From NCBI RefSeq assembly GCF_001547895.1, contig NZ_AP014627.1, positions 5,521,501 to 5,585,500 of the forward strand: a stretch of DNA of 64,000 bases. Direction: 5' to 3'. The notes beneath the pieces were generated by a model. The model was not told the DNA's origin. It saw only the letters and a list, made by a program, of their open reading frames with translations, and did not search any database. This DNA comes from Pseudomonas sp. Os17 (lineage in GTDB: Bacteria > Pseudomonadota > Gammaproteobacteria > Pseudomonadales > Pseudomonadaceae). How positions within the stretch are numbered: the first letter of the stretch is position 1; every line of letters begins with the position of its first letter. Of this stretch, positions 29,131 through 40,069 are shown one piece after another. A program made the translations under genes and the position numbers.

Positions 29131-30045
29131 TCAAGGACGGTCGTCCACTTCCTTCTCGGTGTTGGCCGGAGGAATCAGGTCCTCGCTGTTCAGGTTCAGC
29201 CAGATCAGCACCACGTTGGCGATATAGATCGACGAGTAGGTACCCGCCAGCACACCGACAAACAGGGCGATGGAGAAGCCGTGCAGGTTGTCACCACCGA
29301 AGAACAGCAGCGCAATGATCGCCAGCAAGGTGGAGATCGACGTCGCCATGGTCCGCAGCAGGGTCTGAGTGGTCGAGATGTTGATGTTCTCGATCAGGCT
29401 GGCCTTGCGCAGCACCCGGAAGTTCTCACGCACCCGGTCGAACACCACGATGGTGTCGTTGAGGGAGTAACCGATGATCGCCAGCACCGCCGCCAGCACC
29501 GTCAGGTCGAAGGTGATCTGAAAGAACGACAGGATACCCACGGTCACGATCACGTCGTGGATCAGCGAAACGATGGCGCCCACGGCGAACTTCCACTGGA
29601 AGCGGAAAGCCAGGTAGATCAGGATGCCGCCCAGCGCCATGAGCATGCCCAGACCGCCCTGGTCGCGCAGCTCTTCACCCACTTGCGGGCCGACGAACTC
29701 GACACGCTTGACCTGCGCCGGATTGTCGCCGCCGACCTTCTGCAACGCTTCGGCCACCTGATGGCCCAGTTGCGGGTCTTCACCCGGCATCCGCACCAGC
29801 AGGTCGGTGGTCGCACCAAAGCTCTGCACGATGGCTTCGTGATAACCGGCGTCGTTCAGTTGCGAACGCACCTTCATCACATCCGCCGGACGCTCGTAGG
29901 TCAGCTCGATGAGCGTACCGCCGGTGAAGTCCAGACCGTAGTTCAACCCCTTGTGGAACCAGCTGAACAACGCCAGAACGGTGAGGAGCACTGTGACGCC
30001 GAACGCAAAGTTGCGGACGCCCATGAAGTTGATAGTACGTAACAT
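29131..30045 (-). CDS. secF: Protein translocase subunit SecF
   Basis: A 304-residue RND-type inner-membrane protein with six transmembrane segments and one large periplasmic loop. The family motifs GLNYGLDFTGGTLIELTY and, later, GYSLNDTIVVFDRVREN are clear. With SecD it uses the proton gradient to complete translocation of secreted proteins. It starts 9 nt after secD. Confidence 0.97.
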   Translation of the reverse strand: MLRTINFMGVRNFAFGVTVLLTVLALFSWFHKGLNYGLDFTGGTLIELTYERPADVMKVRSQLNDAGYHEAIVQSFGATTDLLVRMPGEDPQLGHQVAEALQKVGGDNPAQVKRVEFVGPQVGEELRDQGGLGMLMALGGILIYLAFRFQWKFAVGAIVSLIHDVIVTVGILSFFQITFDLTVLAAVLAIIGYSLNDTIVVFDRVRENFRVLRKASLIENINISTTQTLLRTMATSISTLLAIIALLFFGGDNLHGFSIALFVGVLAGTYSSIYIANVVLIWLNLNSEDLIPPANTEKEVDDRP

Positions 30046-30054
30046 GGCAGCCCC

Positions 30055-31926
30055 TTAAATCCACAACTTCTTGAAGTCACGACCGCCGAAGATCAGGTTG
30101 ACCATCGCGCGGGTCAGCCAGATGGCCGTGAACATCGAGGTAAAGATCCCGAGGGACATGGTCACTGCAAAACCCTTGACCGGGCCGGTGCCCATGGCAA
30201 AGAGGATGCCGCCCACCAGCAAGGTGGTCAGGTTGGCATCGAGAATCGCGGTGAATGCCCGGCCGAAGCCTTCGTTGATTGCCCGCTGCACCGTCATGCC
30301 GGCGGCGATCTCTTCACGTATCCGCGAGAAGATCAGTACGTTGGCGTCCACCGCCATACCCATGGTCAGCACGATACCGGCGATGCCCGGCAGGGTCAGC
30401 GTCGCCCCCAGCAAGGACATCAGGGCCAGCAGCAGCACCATGTTCAGCGCCAGGGCCACCGTGGCGATCACGCCGAAGAAGCGGTAGATGGCGATGATGA
30501 ACAGCGACACGAACAGCATGCCCCACAGCGACGCATCGATACCCTTGGTGATGTTGTCAGCACCCAGGCTCGGACCGATTGTGCGCTCTTCAGCGAAGTA
30601 CATCGGTGCCGCCAGACCACCGGCACGCAGCAGCAGCGCCAGCTCGGAGGACTCACCCTGGCCGTTCAGGCCGGTGATGCGGAACTGACTGCCCAGAGGC
30701 GACTGGATGGTCGCCAGGCTGATGATCTTCTTCTCTTCCTTGAACGCCTGGACCGGCACATCTTTCTCGACGCCGTCGACCATCTGCTTGGTGTAGGTAG
30801 TGATCGGCTTCTGCTCGATGAAGATCACCGCCATGCTGCGACCGACGTTGCTGCGGGTCGAACGGTTCATCAGTTCGCCACCGTGACCATCGAGCTTGAT
30901 GTTCACCTGTGGACGGCCGTGCTCGTCGTAGCCGGCCTGGGCATCGGTCACCTGGTCGCCGGTGATGATCAGGCCACGCTCGATCAGCGCTGGAGGACGG
31001 TTGCCCTCACGGAATTCGAAGGACTCGGAAGTCGCCTTGGAAGCACCCGGCTCGGCGGCCAGACGGAATTCCAGGTTGGCGGTCTTGCCCAGGATCCGCT
31101 TGGCTTCAGCGGTGTCCTGCACGCCCGGCAGCTCAACCACGATACGGTTGGCACCCTGACGCTGAACCAGAGGCTCGGCCACACCCAGCTCGTTGACCCG
31201 GTTACGCACGGTGGTCAAGTTCTGCTTGATGGAGTATTCGCGGATTTCCGCCAGCTTGGCCGGGGTCATCGCCAGACGCAGCACCGGTTGGCCATTGAGG
31301 TCGGCCGGTACGATATCGAAATCATTGAAGTTCTTGCGGATCAGCGAGCGGGCCTGTTCACGGCTGTCTTCATCGCTGAAGCCCAGCTGGATGGCACCGT
31401 TGAGCTGCGGCAGGCTGCGATAGCGCAGACGCTCTTTGCGCAGCAGGCTCTTGACGTCGCCTTCATAGACTTTCAGGCGGGCGTCGAGGGCTTTGTCCAT
31501 GTCCACTTCCAGCAGGAAGTGCACACCACCGGACAAGTCCAGACCCAGTTTCATCGGGTGCGCACCGAGGTTGCGCAGCCATTGCGGGGTGGTTTGCGCC
31601 AGGTTCAACGCCACCACATAGTCATCGCCCAGCGCCTTGCGCACTACATCCTTGGCCGGAAGCTGGTCTTCCTTGTTGATCAAGCGCAGCAGGCCACCCT
31701 TGCCGTTGGCGGCAATGGAGGAAGCCTTGACCTTGATACCGGCGTCGGTGAGCGCGTTGCTCGCACGATCCAGATCCGCCTGAGTGACCTGCAACGCAGT
31801 GCTCGCACCGCTGACCTGAATGGCCGGATCATCAGGGTATAGATTGGGAGCGGAATAAATAAAACCGATCGCCAGCACCGCCAGGATCAGTAGGTACTTC
31901 CACAGAGGATATTTGTTCAGCATCAC
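30055..31926 (-). CDS. secD: Protein translocase subunit SecD
   Basis: A 623-residue SecD: one N-terminal transmembrane helix, a large periplasmic P1 domain (KLGLDLSGGVHFLLEVDMD at its start), then five transmembrane helices (LPGIAGIVLTMGMAVDANVL, then FSRIREE). It works with SecF and YajC behind SecYEG. The start could be either of two consecutive ATGs. Confidence 0.97.
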   Translation of the reverse strand: MMLNKYPLWKYLLILAVLAIGFIYSAPNLYPDDPAIQVSGASTALQVTQADLDRASNALTDAGIKVKASSIAANGKGGLLRLINKEDQLPAKDVVRKALGDDYVVALNLAQTTPQWLRNLGAHPMKLGLDLSGGVHFLLEVDMDKALDARLKVYEGDVKSLLRKERLRYRSLPQLNGAIQLGFSDEDSREQARSLIRKNFNDFDIVPADLNGQPVLRLAMTPAKLAEIREYSIKQNLTTVRNRVNELGVAEPLVQRQGANRIVVELPGVQDTAEAKRILGKTANLEFRLAAEPGASKATSESFEFREGNRPPALIERGLIITGDQVTDAQAGYDEHGRPQVNIKLDGHGGELMNRSTRSNVGRSMAVIFIEQKPITTYTKQMVDGVEKDVPVQAFKEEKKIISLATIQSPLGSQFRITGLNGQGESSELALLLRAGGLAAPMYFAEERTIGPSLGADNITKGIDASLWGMLFVSLFIIAIYRFFGVIATVALALNMVLLLALMSLLGATLTLPGIAGIVLTMGMAVDANVLIFSRIREEIAAGMTVQRAINEGFGRAFTAILDANLTTLLVGGILFAMGTGPVKGFAVTMSLGIFTSMFTAIWLTRAMVNLIFGGRDFKKLWI

Positions 31927-31985
31927 GCCGCCCGTTTATGACGCGGGGCGCCTTGCGCGCCCCGTCGATTGGTAAAAGATGAAAC

Positions 31986-32324
31986 TTAGATCGCTTTCAG
32001 CGTGCCTTTTGGCAGCGTGGCTGCGATCGCGCCCTTCTGGAACTTCAACTCAACGGAGTCCGACACTTCCAGAACCACGAAGTCGTCGGTCACTTTGTTG
32101 ATCTTGCCGGCGATACCGCCAGTGGTCACAACTTCGTCGCCTTTCTGCAGGTTGCTCAGCAGGTTCTTCTGCTCTTTGGCGCGCTTGGCCTGTGGACGCC
32201 AGATCATCAGATAGAAGATGACCAGGAAGCCGACCAGGAAAATCCACTCGAAACCAGTGCCGGCAGGACCGGCAGCAGCAGGTGCAGCGGCGTCCGCATA
32301 CGCGGCAGGGATCAAAAAGCTCAT
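31986..32324 (-). CDS. yajC: Sec translocon accessory protein YajC
   Basis: A 112-residue single-pass protein with the YajC signature: a transmembrane segment (WIFLVGFLVIFYLMIWRPQ), then KRAKEQKNLLSNLQKGDEVV and a beta-rich cytoplasmic tail. It is a partner of SecDF and of AcrB-type pumps. The order tgt-yajC-secD-secF is standard. Confidence 0.97.
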   Translation of the reverse strand: MSFLIPAAYADAAAPAAAGPAGTGFEWIFLVGFLVIFYLMIWRPQAKRAKEQKNLLSNLQKGDEVVTTGGIAGKINKVTDDFVVLEVSDSVELKFQKGAIAATLPKGTLKAI

Positions 32325-32371
32325 TTAACACTCCGATAATTGCAGAATTAGTGGCTTAACGTCTTTAGAAC

Positions 32372-34566
<2,195 letters not shown>

Positions 34567-34632
34567 GATGGGGTTCGTCTAGCAGGGCCGGAAAGTTTAG
34601 CGGAATAACTAAAAATTGACCATGAAAGCCGA

Positions 34633-34661
34633 TTGACCAACGGTAACCGCCTCTCTATACT
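34633..34661 (+). promoter_or_regulatory. Promoter of tRNA-Leu
   Basis: TTGACC, a 17-nt spacer and TATACT lie 13 nt before the mature tRNA 5' end. The match to the sigma70 consensus is strong, as expected for a stable RNA gene. Confidence 0.75.
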
Positions 34662-34674
34662 TCGCCGCCATTGA

Positions 34675-34759
34675 GCCCTGATGGCGGAATTGGTAGACGC
34701 GGCGGATTCAAAATCCGTTTTCGCAAGAAGTGGGAGTTCGAGTCTCCCTCGGGGCACCA
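34675..34759 (+). tRNA. tRNA-Leu (anticodon CAA)
   Basis: An 85-nt tRNA with encoded CCA. Acceptor strands GCCCTGA and TCGGGGC pair. The D loop holds AATTGGTAGACG, the anticodon loop TTCAAAA sits on stem GCGGA/TCCGT, a long type II variable arm follows, and the T loop is GTTCGAGTC. The anticodon CAA reads UUG codons. Confidence 0.96.
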
Positions 34760-34769
34760 AGTACATATC

Positions 34770-34830
34770 TCAAGACGTTGCTCAATACGTCTTGAACCCA
34801 AAAAAACCGGCCACCTGAGCCGGTTTTTTT
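34770..34830 (+). terminator. Tandem hairpins terminating tRNA-Leu
   Basis: The first hairpin is a perfect 9-bp stem TCAAGACGT / ACGTCTTGA (34770-34795). The second, AAAAAACCGGC...GCCGGTTTTTTT (34801-34830), is a full Rho-independent terminator with A and T runs, so it also serves the reverse-strand gene ending at 34847. Confidence 0.88.
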
Positions 34831-34846
34831 GTGCCTGGCCGAATCC

Positions 34847-35311
34847 TCACTGGATCTGAATCGGCCCCTTGGCTCCGGTATCGGTATCCATCCAGATGTC
34901 TTCGCTCTGCCGCCGCCGATCGCCTTGAATGGTGAAGAGCAGCGTGCCCTGACGAAATTGCAGGGCGCCATCCGTGCGTTTGGCTTTGACCTGTTTGCCA
35001 TTGACCCACACCCGCTCCCTGGCATCGATACGGATCGTGGCAACCGTCGCGCCGGATGGGCTTTTCGCCGTCCATTGCCCGACATAAGGCGTCGGTGCCT
35101 TCAGGCTGTCAGCGCTTGCCGGGGCGTCGGGGTCAGCAAATCCGGCCTTGGCGTTCTCGGCTTTGCTCTTGTGGATGTCACAACCCTGAAGCTCGGTCAT
35201 CTGAGTGCAGCCCGATTGCTCAAGTTGCTGGCGATACTTTTCGTTGATGGCGTACGCCGGCGACTGGGCAACCAGCAAAATAGCCAGTGCTGGCCAAACG
35301 ATCGGGTTCAT
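34847..35311 (-). CDS. Exported hypothetical protein
   Basis: A 154-residue protein with a signal peptide (MNPIVWPALAILLVAQSPAYA), so periplasmic. Two cysteines (SGCTQMTELQGCD) near residue 33-42 may form a disulfide. The C-terminal half (VGQWTAKSPSGATVATIRID...) reads like a small beta-barrel domain for ligand or lipid binding. The family is not known to me. The ATG at 35311 is chosen because it begins the signal peptide; the frame is open to 35425. Confidence 0.75.
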   Translation of the reverse strand: MNPIVWPALAILLVAQSPAYAINEKYRQQLEQSGCTQMTELQGCDIHKSKAENAKAGFADPDAPASADSLKAPTPYVGQWTAKSPSGATVATIRIDARERVWVNGKQVKAKRTDGALQFRQGTLLFTIQGDRRRQSEDIWMDTDTGAKGPIQIQ

Positions 35312-35427
35312 GGTGGCCTCTCTTCTGATCTGCGCCTGACTGCACGATAGCCGCCATATGCACTGATGCGTCCTTAAACAGGCTAGAAAAATCTGAAACT
35401 CATTACAGACTTTTCGTTGTAACAAAT

Positions 35428-35441
35428 TTGATCGAGATCAA
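35428..35441 (+). promoter_or_regulatory. Anr/FNR-type box upstream of ppk2
   Basis: TTGATCGAGATCAA is a perfect match to the FNR/Anr consensus TTGAT-n4-ATCAA. It ends 65 nt before the ppk2 ATG, a position fit for activation under low oxygen. Confidence 0.7.
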
Positions 35442-35506
35442 CGGCCCCGAGCCCCCCAGCCCTAAAAATGACCGGAGGACATTGAACGCAACTACAGGCC
35501 CCTCCC

Positions 35507-36589
35507 ATGAGTGAAGAATCCACCGCCCTGCCCCTGCCTCCCGCCCCAGTGCAAAAGGCCCCGGCCAGCTCCGGCACCGCCAGCACCAAGGCCGCTCCAC
35601 GCAAAGCCGCCACGCCACGCCGGCCACGGACCACCAAGGCCGCCCCGGTGAAAGTCGCCGAGGCCGAAATCAGCGCCATCAGCCAGAAGCCCATGGCCCT
35701 GCAAGTGGCCAGCGCGCCGCGCGGTTCCAATGAAGACAGCGTGTCCGCCGCACTGCCGGGCAACTACCCCTATCGCAACCGCATGCGCCGCGCCGAGTAC
35801 GAAAAGGCCAAGAGCGAGCTGCAGATCGAGCTGCTCAAGGTGCAGAGCTGGGTCAAGGAAACCGGACAGCGCATCGTGGTGCTGTTCGAAGGGCGTGACG
35901 CGGCGGGCAAGGGCGGCACCATCAAGCGCTTCATGGAACACCTCAACCCCCGTGGTGCGCGGATCGTAGCCCTGGAAAAGCCCTCGGAACAGGAAAAGGG
36001 CCAGTGGTATTTCCAGCGCTATATCCAGCACCTGCCCACCGCCGGGGAAATGGTCTTCTTCGACCGCTCCTGGTACAACCGCGCCGGCGTCGAGCGAGTG
36101 ATGGAGTTCTGCTCGCCCCTGCAATACCTGGAGTTCATGCGCCAGACTCCGGAGCTGGAACGCATGCTGTGCAACAGCGGCATCCTGATGTTCAAGTTCT
36201 GGTTCTCGGTGAACCGCGAAGAACAATTGCGCCGCTTCATCTCGCGCCGAGACGACCCGCTCAAGCACTGGAAGCTCTCGCCCATCGACATCAAGTCCCT
36301 GGACAAGTGGGACGAATACACCGCCGCCAAGCAAGCGATGTTCTTCCACACCGACACCGCCGATGCACCGTGGACGGTGATCAAGTCCGACGACAAGAAG
36401 CGCGCGCGGATCAACTGCATCCGCCATTTCCTGCATGAGCTGGACTACCCGGGCAAGGACCTGAAAGTCGCCCACGCCCCCGATCCGTTGCTGGTGGGTC
36501 GGGCCTCGCGGGTACTCGAAGAGGATGAGCGCACCCAGGCCCAGGCCGCGGCGGATGCCGGTGCTACGCGTCTGGCCCTGTCGGCCTGA
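35507..36589 (+). CDS. ppk2: Polyphosphate kinase 2
   Basis: A 360-residue class I PPK2. A disordered Ala/Pro/Lys-rich N-terminus (about 70 residues) precedes the P-loop kinase domain, with Walker A GRDAAGKGGT (about 128) and the motif FFDRSWYNRAGVERVM (Walker B and lid). The conserved NPRGARIVALEKPSEQEKGQ is also present. PPK2 phosphorylates GDP/ADP with polyphosphate, or runs in reverse. A perfect Anr-type box lies upstream. Confidence 0.95.
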   Translation: MSEESTALPLPPAPVQKAPASSGTASTKAAPRKAATPRRPRTTKAAPVKVAEAEISAISQKPMALQVASAPRGSNEDSVSAALPGNYPYRNRMRRAEYEKAKSELQIELLKVQSWVKETGQRIVVLFEGRDAAGKGGTIKRFMEHLNPRGARIVALEKPSEQEKGQWYFQRYIQHLPTAGEMVFFDRSWYNRAGVERVMEFCSPLQYLEFMRQTPELERMLCNSGILMFKFWFSVNREEQLRRFISRRDDPLKHWKLSPIDIKSLDKWDEYTAAKQAMFFHTDTADAPWTVIKSDDKKRARINCIRHFLHELDYPGKDLKVAHAPDPLLVGRASRVLEEDERTQAQAAADAGATRLALSA

Positions 36590-36597
36590 ATGACCGG

Positions 36598-36637
36598 CAA
36601 AAAAAACTGCGCACAGACAGGCGGGTCCGGGCGCAGT
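36598..36637 (-). terminator. Terminator of the EamA transporter gene
   Basis: ACTGCGC and GCGCAGT form a 7-bp stem with an 18-nt loop. On the reverse strand it is followed by eight T residues. It lies between the converging ppk2 and EamA genes. Confidence 0.75.
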
Positions 36638-36685
36638 AAAAATCCAGCACGACGCTGAATCGGAACGCGGCATCAGATCGGGGCC

Positions 36686-37585
36686 TCAAGCGGCCTCGGT
36701 CACCGGCGTCACCTTTACCGGCGGTTTGATCGAACCGATGTACACGGCAAAGATCGTAAGCAACGCACCGGCGATCTGCAGCGCCGAGCTGACCTTGCCG
36801 AGAAACGCCACATCGACGAAATAGGTAATCACCGGTTCCAGCAGCAGGATCAGCCCTGCCAATCCCAGGCTGATGGCGCCGATGGAGCGGTTGACCAACA
36901 GCCAGCCCACGAACTGCACCATCACCCCGTAGATGATCAGCATCACTAAAGTCTGCCCGTCGACGATGACCAGGCTTTCCCCCATGGCCAGGGCATACAC
37001 CAGCAACACCAGCGCGGCCCACAGGCTCAGGTTGAGCATCTGCGCGATCTTGTCGCCACCGCCGTCAGGCAACTGGGTGTTGACCTTGAGGAAATACACA
37101 CAGACGGCGTAAGCCAGGCCCGACAGCACGCCATACACCAAGCCCTTGATGCCCAGGGCACTGCTCATTTCCGGCAGCAACAACAGGTACAGTCCGACAA
37201 ACGCCAGGGTGATGGAGATCAAAAAGTAGAGCGAAGGCTTTTCCTTGAGCAGATAAAGGCCCAGCAGGGTCATGAAGAACACCTGGCAGTTGGTCAGAAT
37301 CGAGCCGATACCCGGGCCGACGATGTAGATGCTCTGGTGCCAGAGCACCAGGTCGATGGCCAGGAATACCCCGGCCAGGGCCGTATACAACCGGGCCCTG
37401 GCACTCTTGAGCAGCACCGGGATGCGGCGCACCTTGAGCAGCAGCAAGAACAGGATCGAGGCGAACAGCATGCGGTAGAACCCCGCCCCGCCCGCGCCGA
37501 TATGGGCAAAGGCCACTGCCAGGGCCGACAGGCTGAGCATCAGCCCTCCCAGGGTCAGCTCCACTAACGCTCTATTGCTCGACAT
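36686..37585 (-). CDS. EamA/DMT family transporter
   Basis: A 299-residue inner-membrane protein with ten predicted transmembrane segments in two EamA repeats (ALVELTLGGLMLSLSALAVAF opening the first; MLIIYGVMVQFVGWLLVNRS in the second). Members export amino acids, metabolites or drugs; no substrate can be read. The ATG at 37585 removes four poorly supported codons. It is 49 nt downstream of a GST gene on the same strand. Confidence 0.9.
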   Translation of the reverse strand: MSSNRALVELTLGGLMLSLSALAVAFAHIGAGGAGFYRMLFASILFLLLLKVRRIPVLLKSARARLYTALAGVFLAIDLVLWHQSIYIVGPGIGSILTNCQVFFMTLLGLYLLKEKPSLYFLISITLAFVGLYLLLLPEMSSALGIKGLVYGVLSGLAYAVCVYFLKVNTQLPDGGGDKIAQMLNLSLWAALVLLVYALAMGESLVIVDGQTLVMLIIYGVMVQFVGWLLVNRSIGAISLGLAGLILLLEPVITYFVDVAFLGKVSSALQIAGALLTIFAVYIGSIKPPVKVTPVTEAA

Positions 37586-37634
37586 AGATCCCCCCACCGC
37601 GATTGACCTTGTTGTTGCCTTGCACGCCGGACAT

Positions 37635-38261
37635 TCAAGTTTCCTGCATCGCCAGTTTCAGCCACAGCAACACCGGAGGGTGCAGCAACACCGCATCGGC
37701 GTAGGGTTTCAGATCCTCGGGAATGGCGATGCCATAGCGCATGAAGCGCAACAGCACCGGCGCGAACATGGCATCCACCACCCCAAAGGTTCCGCACAGG
37801 AACGCCTCGGACCGGCTCCGGGCCAGCAACTGGCGCCAGATCGAAAACACCCGTTGGATCTCGGCCTCGGCCGCCAGGCTCAACGCCTGGGCAGGCTCGT
37901 CGCGGTTGACCCCGAATGGCAGTTGGGTGCGCAACTGAATGAAACCGGCATGCATTTCGGCGCAGGCCGAGCGCGCCAGTGCCTTGAGTCCGGCATCCGC
38001 AGGCCATAGCTGAGCCTGGGGCCAGTGTTCAGCAACGTATTCGCAGATCGCCAGGCTGTCGTTGATCGACAGGCCGTCCTGCAACAGCACCGGCACCTTG
38101 CCCGACGCGGAATAGGCAAGGATTCGCTCGCCGGTCTGCGGCGCCTCCAACTTGATCTGGATGACCTCAAAAGGCACATCCGCAGTGACCAGGACCAACC
38201 AGGCCCGCAATGACCAGGAGGACTTCTTGTAGTCGCCGATCACCAGTTTCATCACACTCAT
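37635..38261 (-). CDS. Glutathione S-transferase family protein
   Basis: A 208-residue GST. The N-terminal thioredoxin-like domain has the SSWSLRAWLVL active-site region (a serine at the GSH thiolate position) and the cis-proline loop SGKVPVLLQDGLSINDSLAI. The C-terminal all-helical domain follows (YVAEHWPQAQLWP...). Role is probably detoxification. The start could be MSVMKLVIG (38261) or MKLVIG (38252). It is divergent from an AraC regulator. Confidence 0.9.
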   Translation of the reverse strand: MSVMKLVIGDYKKSSWSLRAWLVLVTADVPFEVIQIKLEAPQTGERILAYSASGKVPVLLQDGLSINDSLAICEYVAEHWPQAQLWPADAGLKALARSACAEMHAGFIQLRTQLPFGVNRDEPAQALSLAAEAEIQRVFSIWRQLLARSRSEAFLCGTFGVVDAMFAPVLLRFMRYGIAIPEDLKPYADAVLLHPPVLLWLKLAMQET

Positions 38262-38341
38262 CGCGTCTAGCTCGCAGGATTCAAGGAGTGGTAAATTTAG
38301 CGGCCGGCAATCACTGCGTATTGCACAAAACTGGACATGGA

Positions 38342-39184
38342 ATGGATGCCCACCAGAACCAACCCCCGCCACCGCCAGGGGATTTCTCCCGCTTCTGGCG
38401 CATTCCGGAAGGTGACTGCGAGCTGCTGGCGGCCCGCTACAGTCGGCAGTCGTTTGGCCGTCACAGCCATGACCGCTATGCCCTAGGCGTCATCAGCGGC
38501 GGCGTGGAAAAACTCTTCTATCGCGGCAGCCACCACCTGGCGACCCAGGGCTGCGTGGTGACCATCAGCCCCGGCGAAATCCACGACGGAGTCCAGGCCT
38601 GCGACCAGGGCTGGGTCTATCGAATGCTGTACATCGACCCGCAGTGGCTGAACCGGGCCGTTCTCGGTCAGCGCCTGGCAGCGGATCACATCCACCTGTT
38701 TCGCAACGTGCTGAGCGAAGATCCGGCCTTCGCCCGCTGGTTCCTGCAACAGCACCAACGGATCGAACACGCCGACTCCAGCCTTGAGCGCGAAAGCATT
38801 CTGCTGGAACTGCTGGCGCAGCTGTTCCAGAGAAACGGCGCGCGCCAGCCAGCCACTGATCGCCAGGAGCGCGAGGCGGTGAAACGCATCCGGCAGCGCC
38901 TGGACGACGACTTCGAACAGAGTATCCGCCTGGAAGAACTGGCAGCCCTGGTGAACCTGGAGCCGCTGTACATGATCCGGGTGTTCAAGAACAGCCTGGG
39001 CATCTCGCCCCACAGCTACCAGATCCAACGCCGCATCGCCCGGGTCCAGCACCTGTTGCGCAGCGGCGCAAGCATCACCGAGGCCTCGTTTCACTGTGGA
39101 TTCTTCGATCAAAGCCACATGACCCGGGCCTTCAAGAAAGTCGTCGGCATCACCCCCGGTCACTTTCGCCATCGCCACACCTGA
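38342..39184 (+). CDS. AraC family transcriptional regulator
   Basis: A 280-residue regulator with an N-terminal cupin-type AraC-binding domain (SFGRHSHDRYALGVISGG, then ISPGEIHDGVQA) and a C-terminal double HTH (SIRLEELAALVNLEPLYMIRVFK, ending SHMTRAFKKVVGITPGHFR). This subtype often controls an amino-acid or DMT exporter placed nearby; here a GST and an EamA transporter are divergent, 80 nt away. The ATG at 38342 is preferred over the open frame from 38210, which crosses the GST start. Confidence 0.92.
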   Translation: MDAHQNQPPPPPGDFSRFWRIPEGDCELLAARYSRQSFGRHSHDRYALGVISGGVEKLFYRGSHHLATQGCVVTISPGEIHDGVQACDQGWVYRMLYIDPQWLNRAVLGQRLAADHIHLFRNVLSEDPAFARWFLQQHQRIEHADSSLERESILLELLAQLFQRNGARQPATDRQEREAVKRIRQRLDDDFEQSIRLEELAALVNLEPLYMIRVFKNSLGISPHSYQIQRRIARVQHLLRSGASITEASFHCGFFDQSHMTRAFKKVVGITPGHFRHRHT

Positions 39185-39235
39185 CCCCAGTGCCGCTTGC
39201 CCCGAGCACCGGCCCATTCCTCAAAGGATTGCTCC

Positions 39236-39964
39236 ATGCCCACAGTTGCCGCCCCGAACCTGACCCAACTACCTGAAGGCGCCATCGCCTACCCCGACGC
39301 CCGCGAGCTGTTCGTCGCCGACCAGCAGGAGCTGGCCGAACACCTGCTACCGCTGCTGTCCTTCGACGCCAGCCTGATCAATCCCGAGTGGTCCGGCCGC
39401 CTGCATCTGCTGAGCCCTATCGAGCCCGACGAGGGGCTAGTGGGCGAATTGACCGACGATTACGAATTCGGCAGCGAGCTGCTGAAAACCAACTGGATCG
39501 GCTTCAAGATCGAGAACGGCCGCTATCGCCTGTGCGGCAGTCCACGCTATTTCTTCCTCCACGGCGACAACGCCGAGTTGCCCGAATCCCGGCGTAACCA
39601 GCGCGCCAACCTGCAACACCACTACCGCAAGCAGCACGCCGCCTACCTCACCGCGCGCCAGCGCCATCAGGAACTGGGCTACCTGACCTGGCCCAAGAAC
39701 GACAAGGAGCGCCTGACCTATATCGAGGAAATGGGCGGTGTGGCCGAGGGCTACGGCAACTGGGTGGAAACCGTGGAGTTCCCCATGGACGTCGAAGAGT
39801 CGGACGACAGCTGCAATATCTGGCCCCTGAGCCCGGCGGGCCGGCGCTTTCAGCACGTGCTCAGCGTGCCGGCCTACCACTACGGCATCAGCGGCGCCGA
39901 CCGGGTGGTGATGCTCTACGAACCGGTGGAAGGCCTGGTGCTGTTCAGCTTCGACTGGTCCTGA
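39236..39964 (+). CDS. Hypothetical protein
   Basis: A 242-residue soluble protein without a signal peptide or membrane segment. It is rich in acidic and aromatic residues and has no motif I recognise. Residues about 105-160 are helical and basic (SRRNQRANLQHHYRKQHAAYL), then come mostly beta-like segments. The start is the ATG at 39236 after AAAGGATTG. It follows the AraC gene by 51 nt and may be cotranscribed. Confidence 0.7.
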   Translation: MPTVAAPNLTQLPEGAIAYPDARELFVADQQELAEHLLPLLSFDASLINPEWSGRLHLLSPIEPDEGLVGELTDDYEFGSELLKTNWIGFKIENGRYRLCGSPRYFFLHGDNAELPESRRNQRANLQHHYRKQHAAYLTARQRHQELGYLTWPKNDKERLTYIEEMGGVAEGYGNWVETVEFPMDVEESDDSCNIWPLSPAGRRFQHVLSVPAYHYGISGADRVVMLYEPVEGLVLFSFDWS

Positions 39965-40044
39965 GCCGCAACGGATCACTGAGCCCAGGCCGGGATCGGC
40001 CGGCCAGGGCGCTCGAAGGGCTTCGCAAGGCCCTTCGGGGCTTG

Positions 40045-40069
40045 TCGCAGGCTGCGCCAGCGGCTACAG
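40045..40069. repeat. 25-bp dispersed repeat, copy 1
   Basis: TCGCAGGCTGCGCCAGCGGC followed by TACAG is shared with 50068-50092 at 24 of 25 positions. Here it overlaps the 3' end of the histidine kinase gene and contains its stop codon. The adjoining AAGGCCCTTCGGGGCTT forms a small hairpin. Confidence 0.75.
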
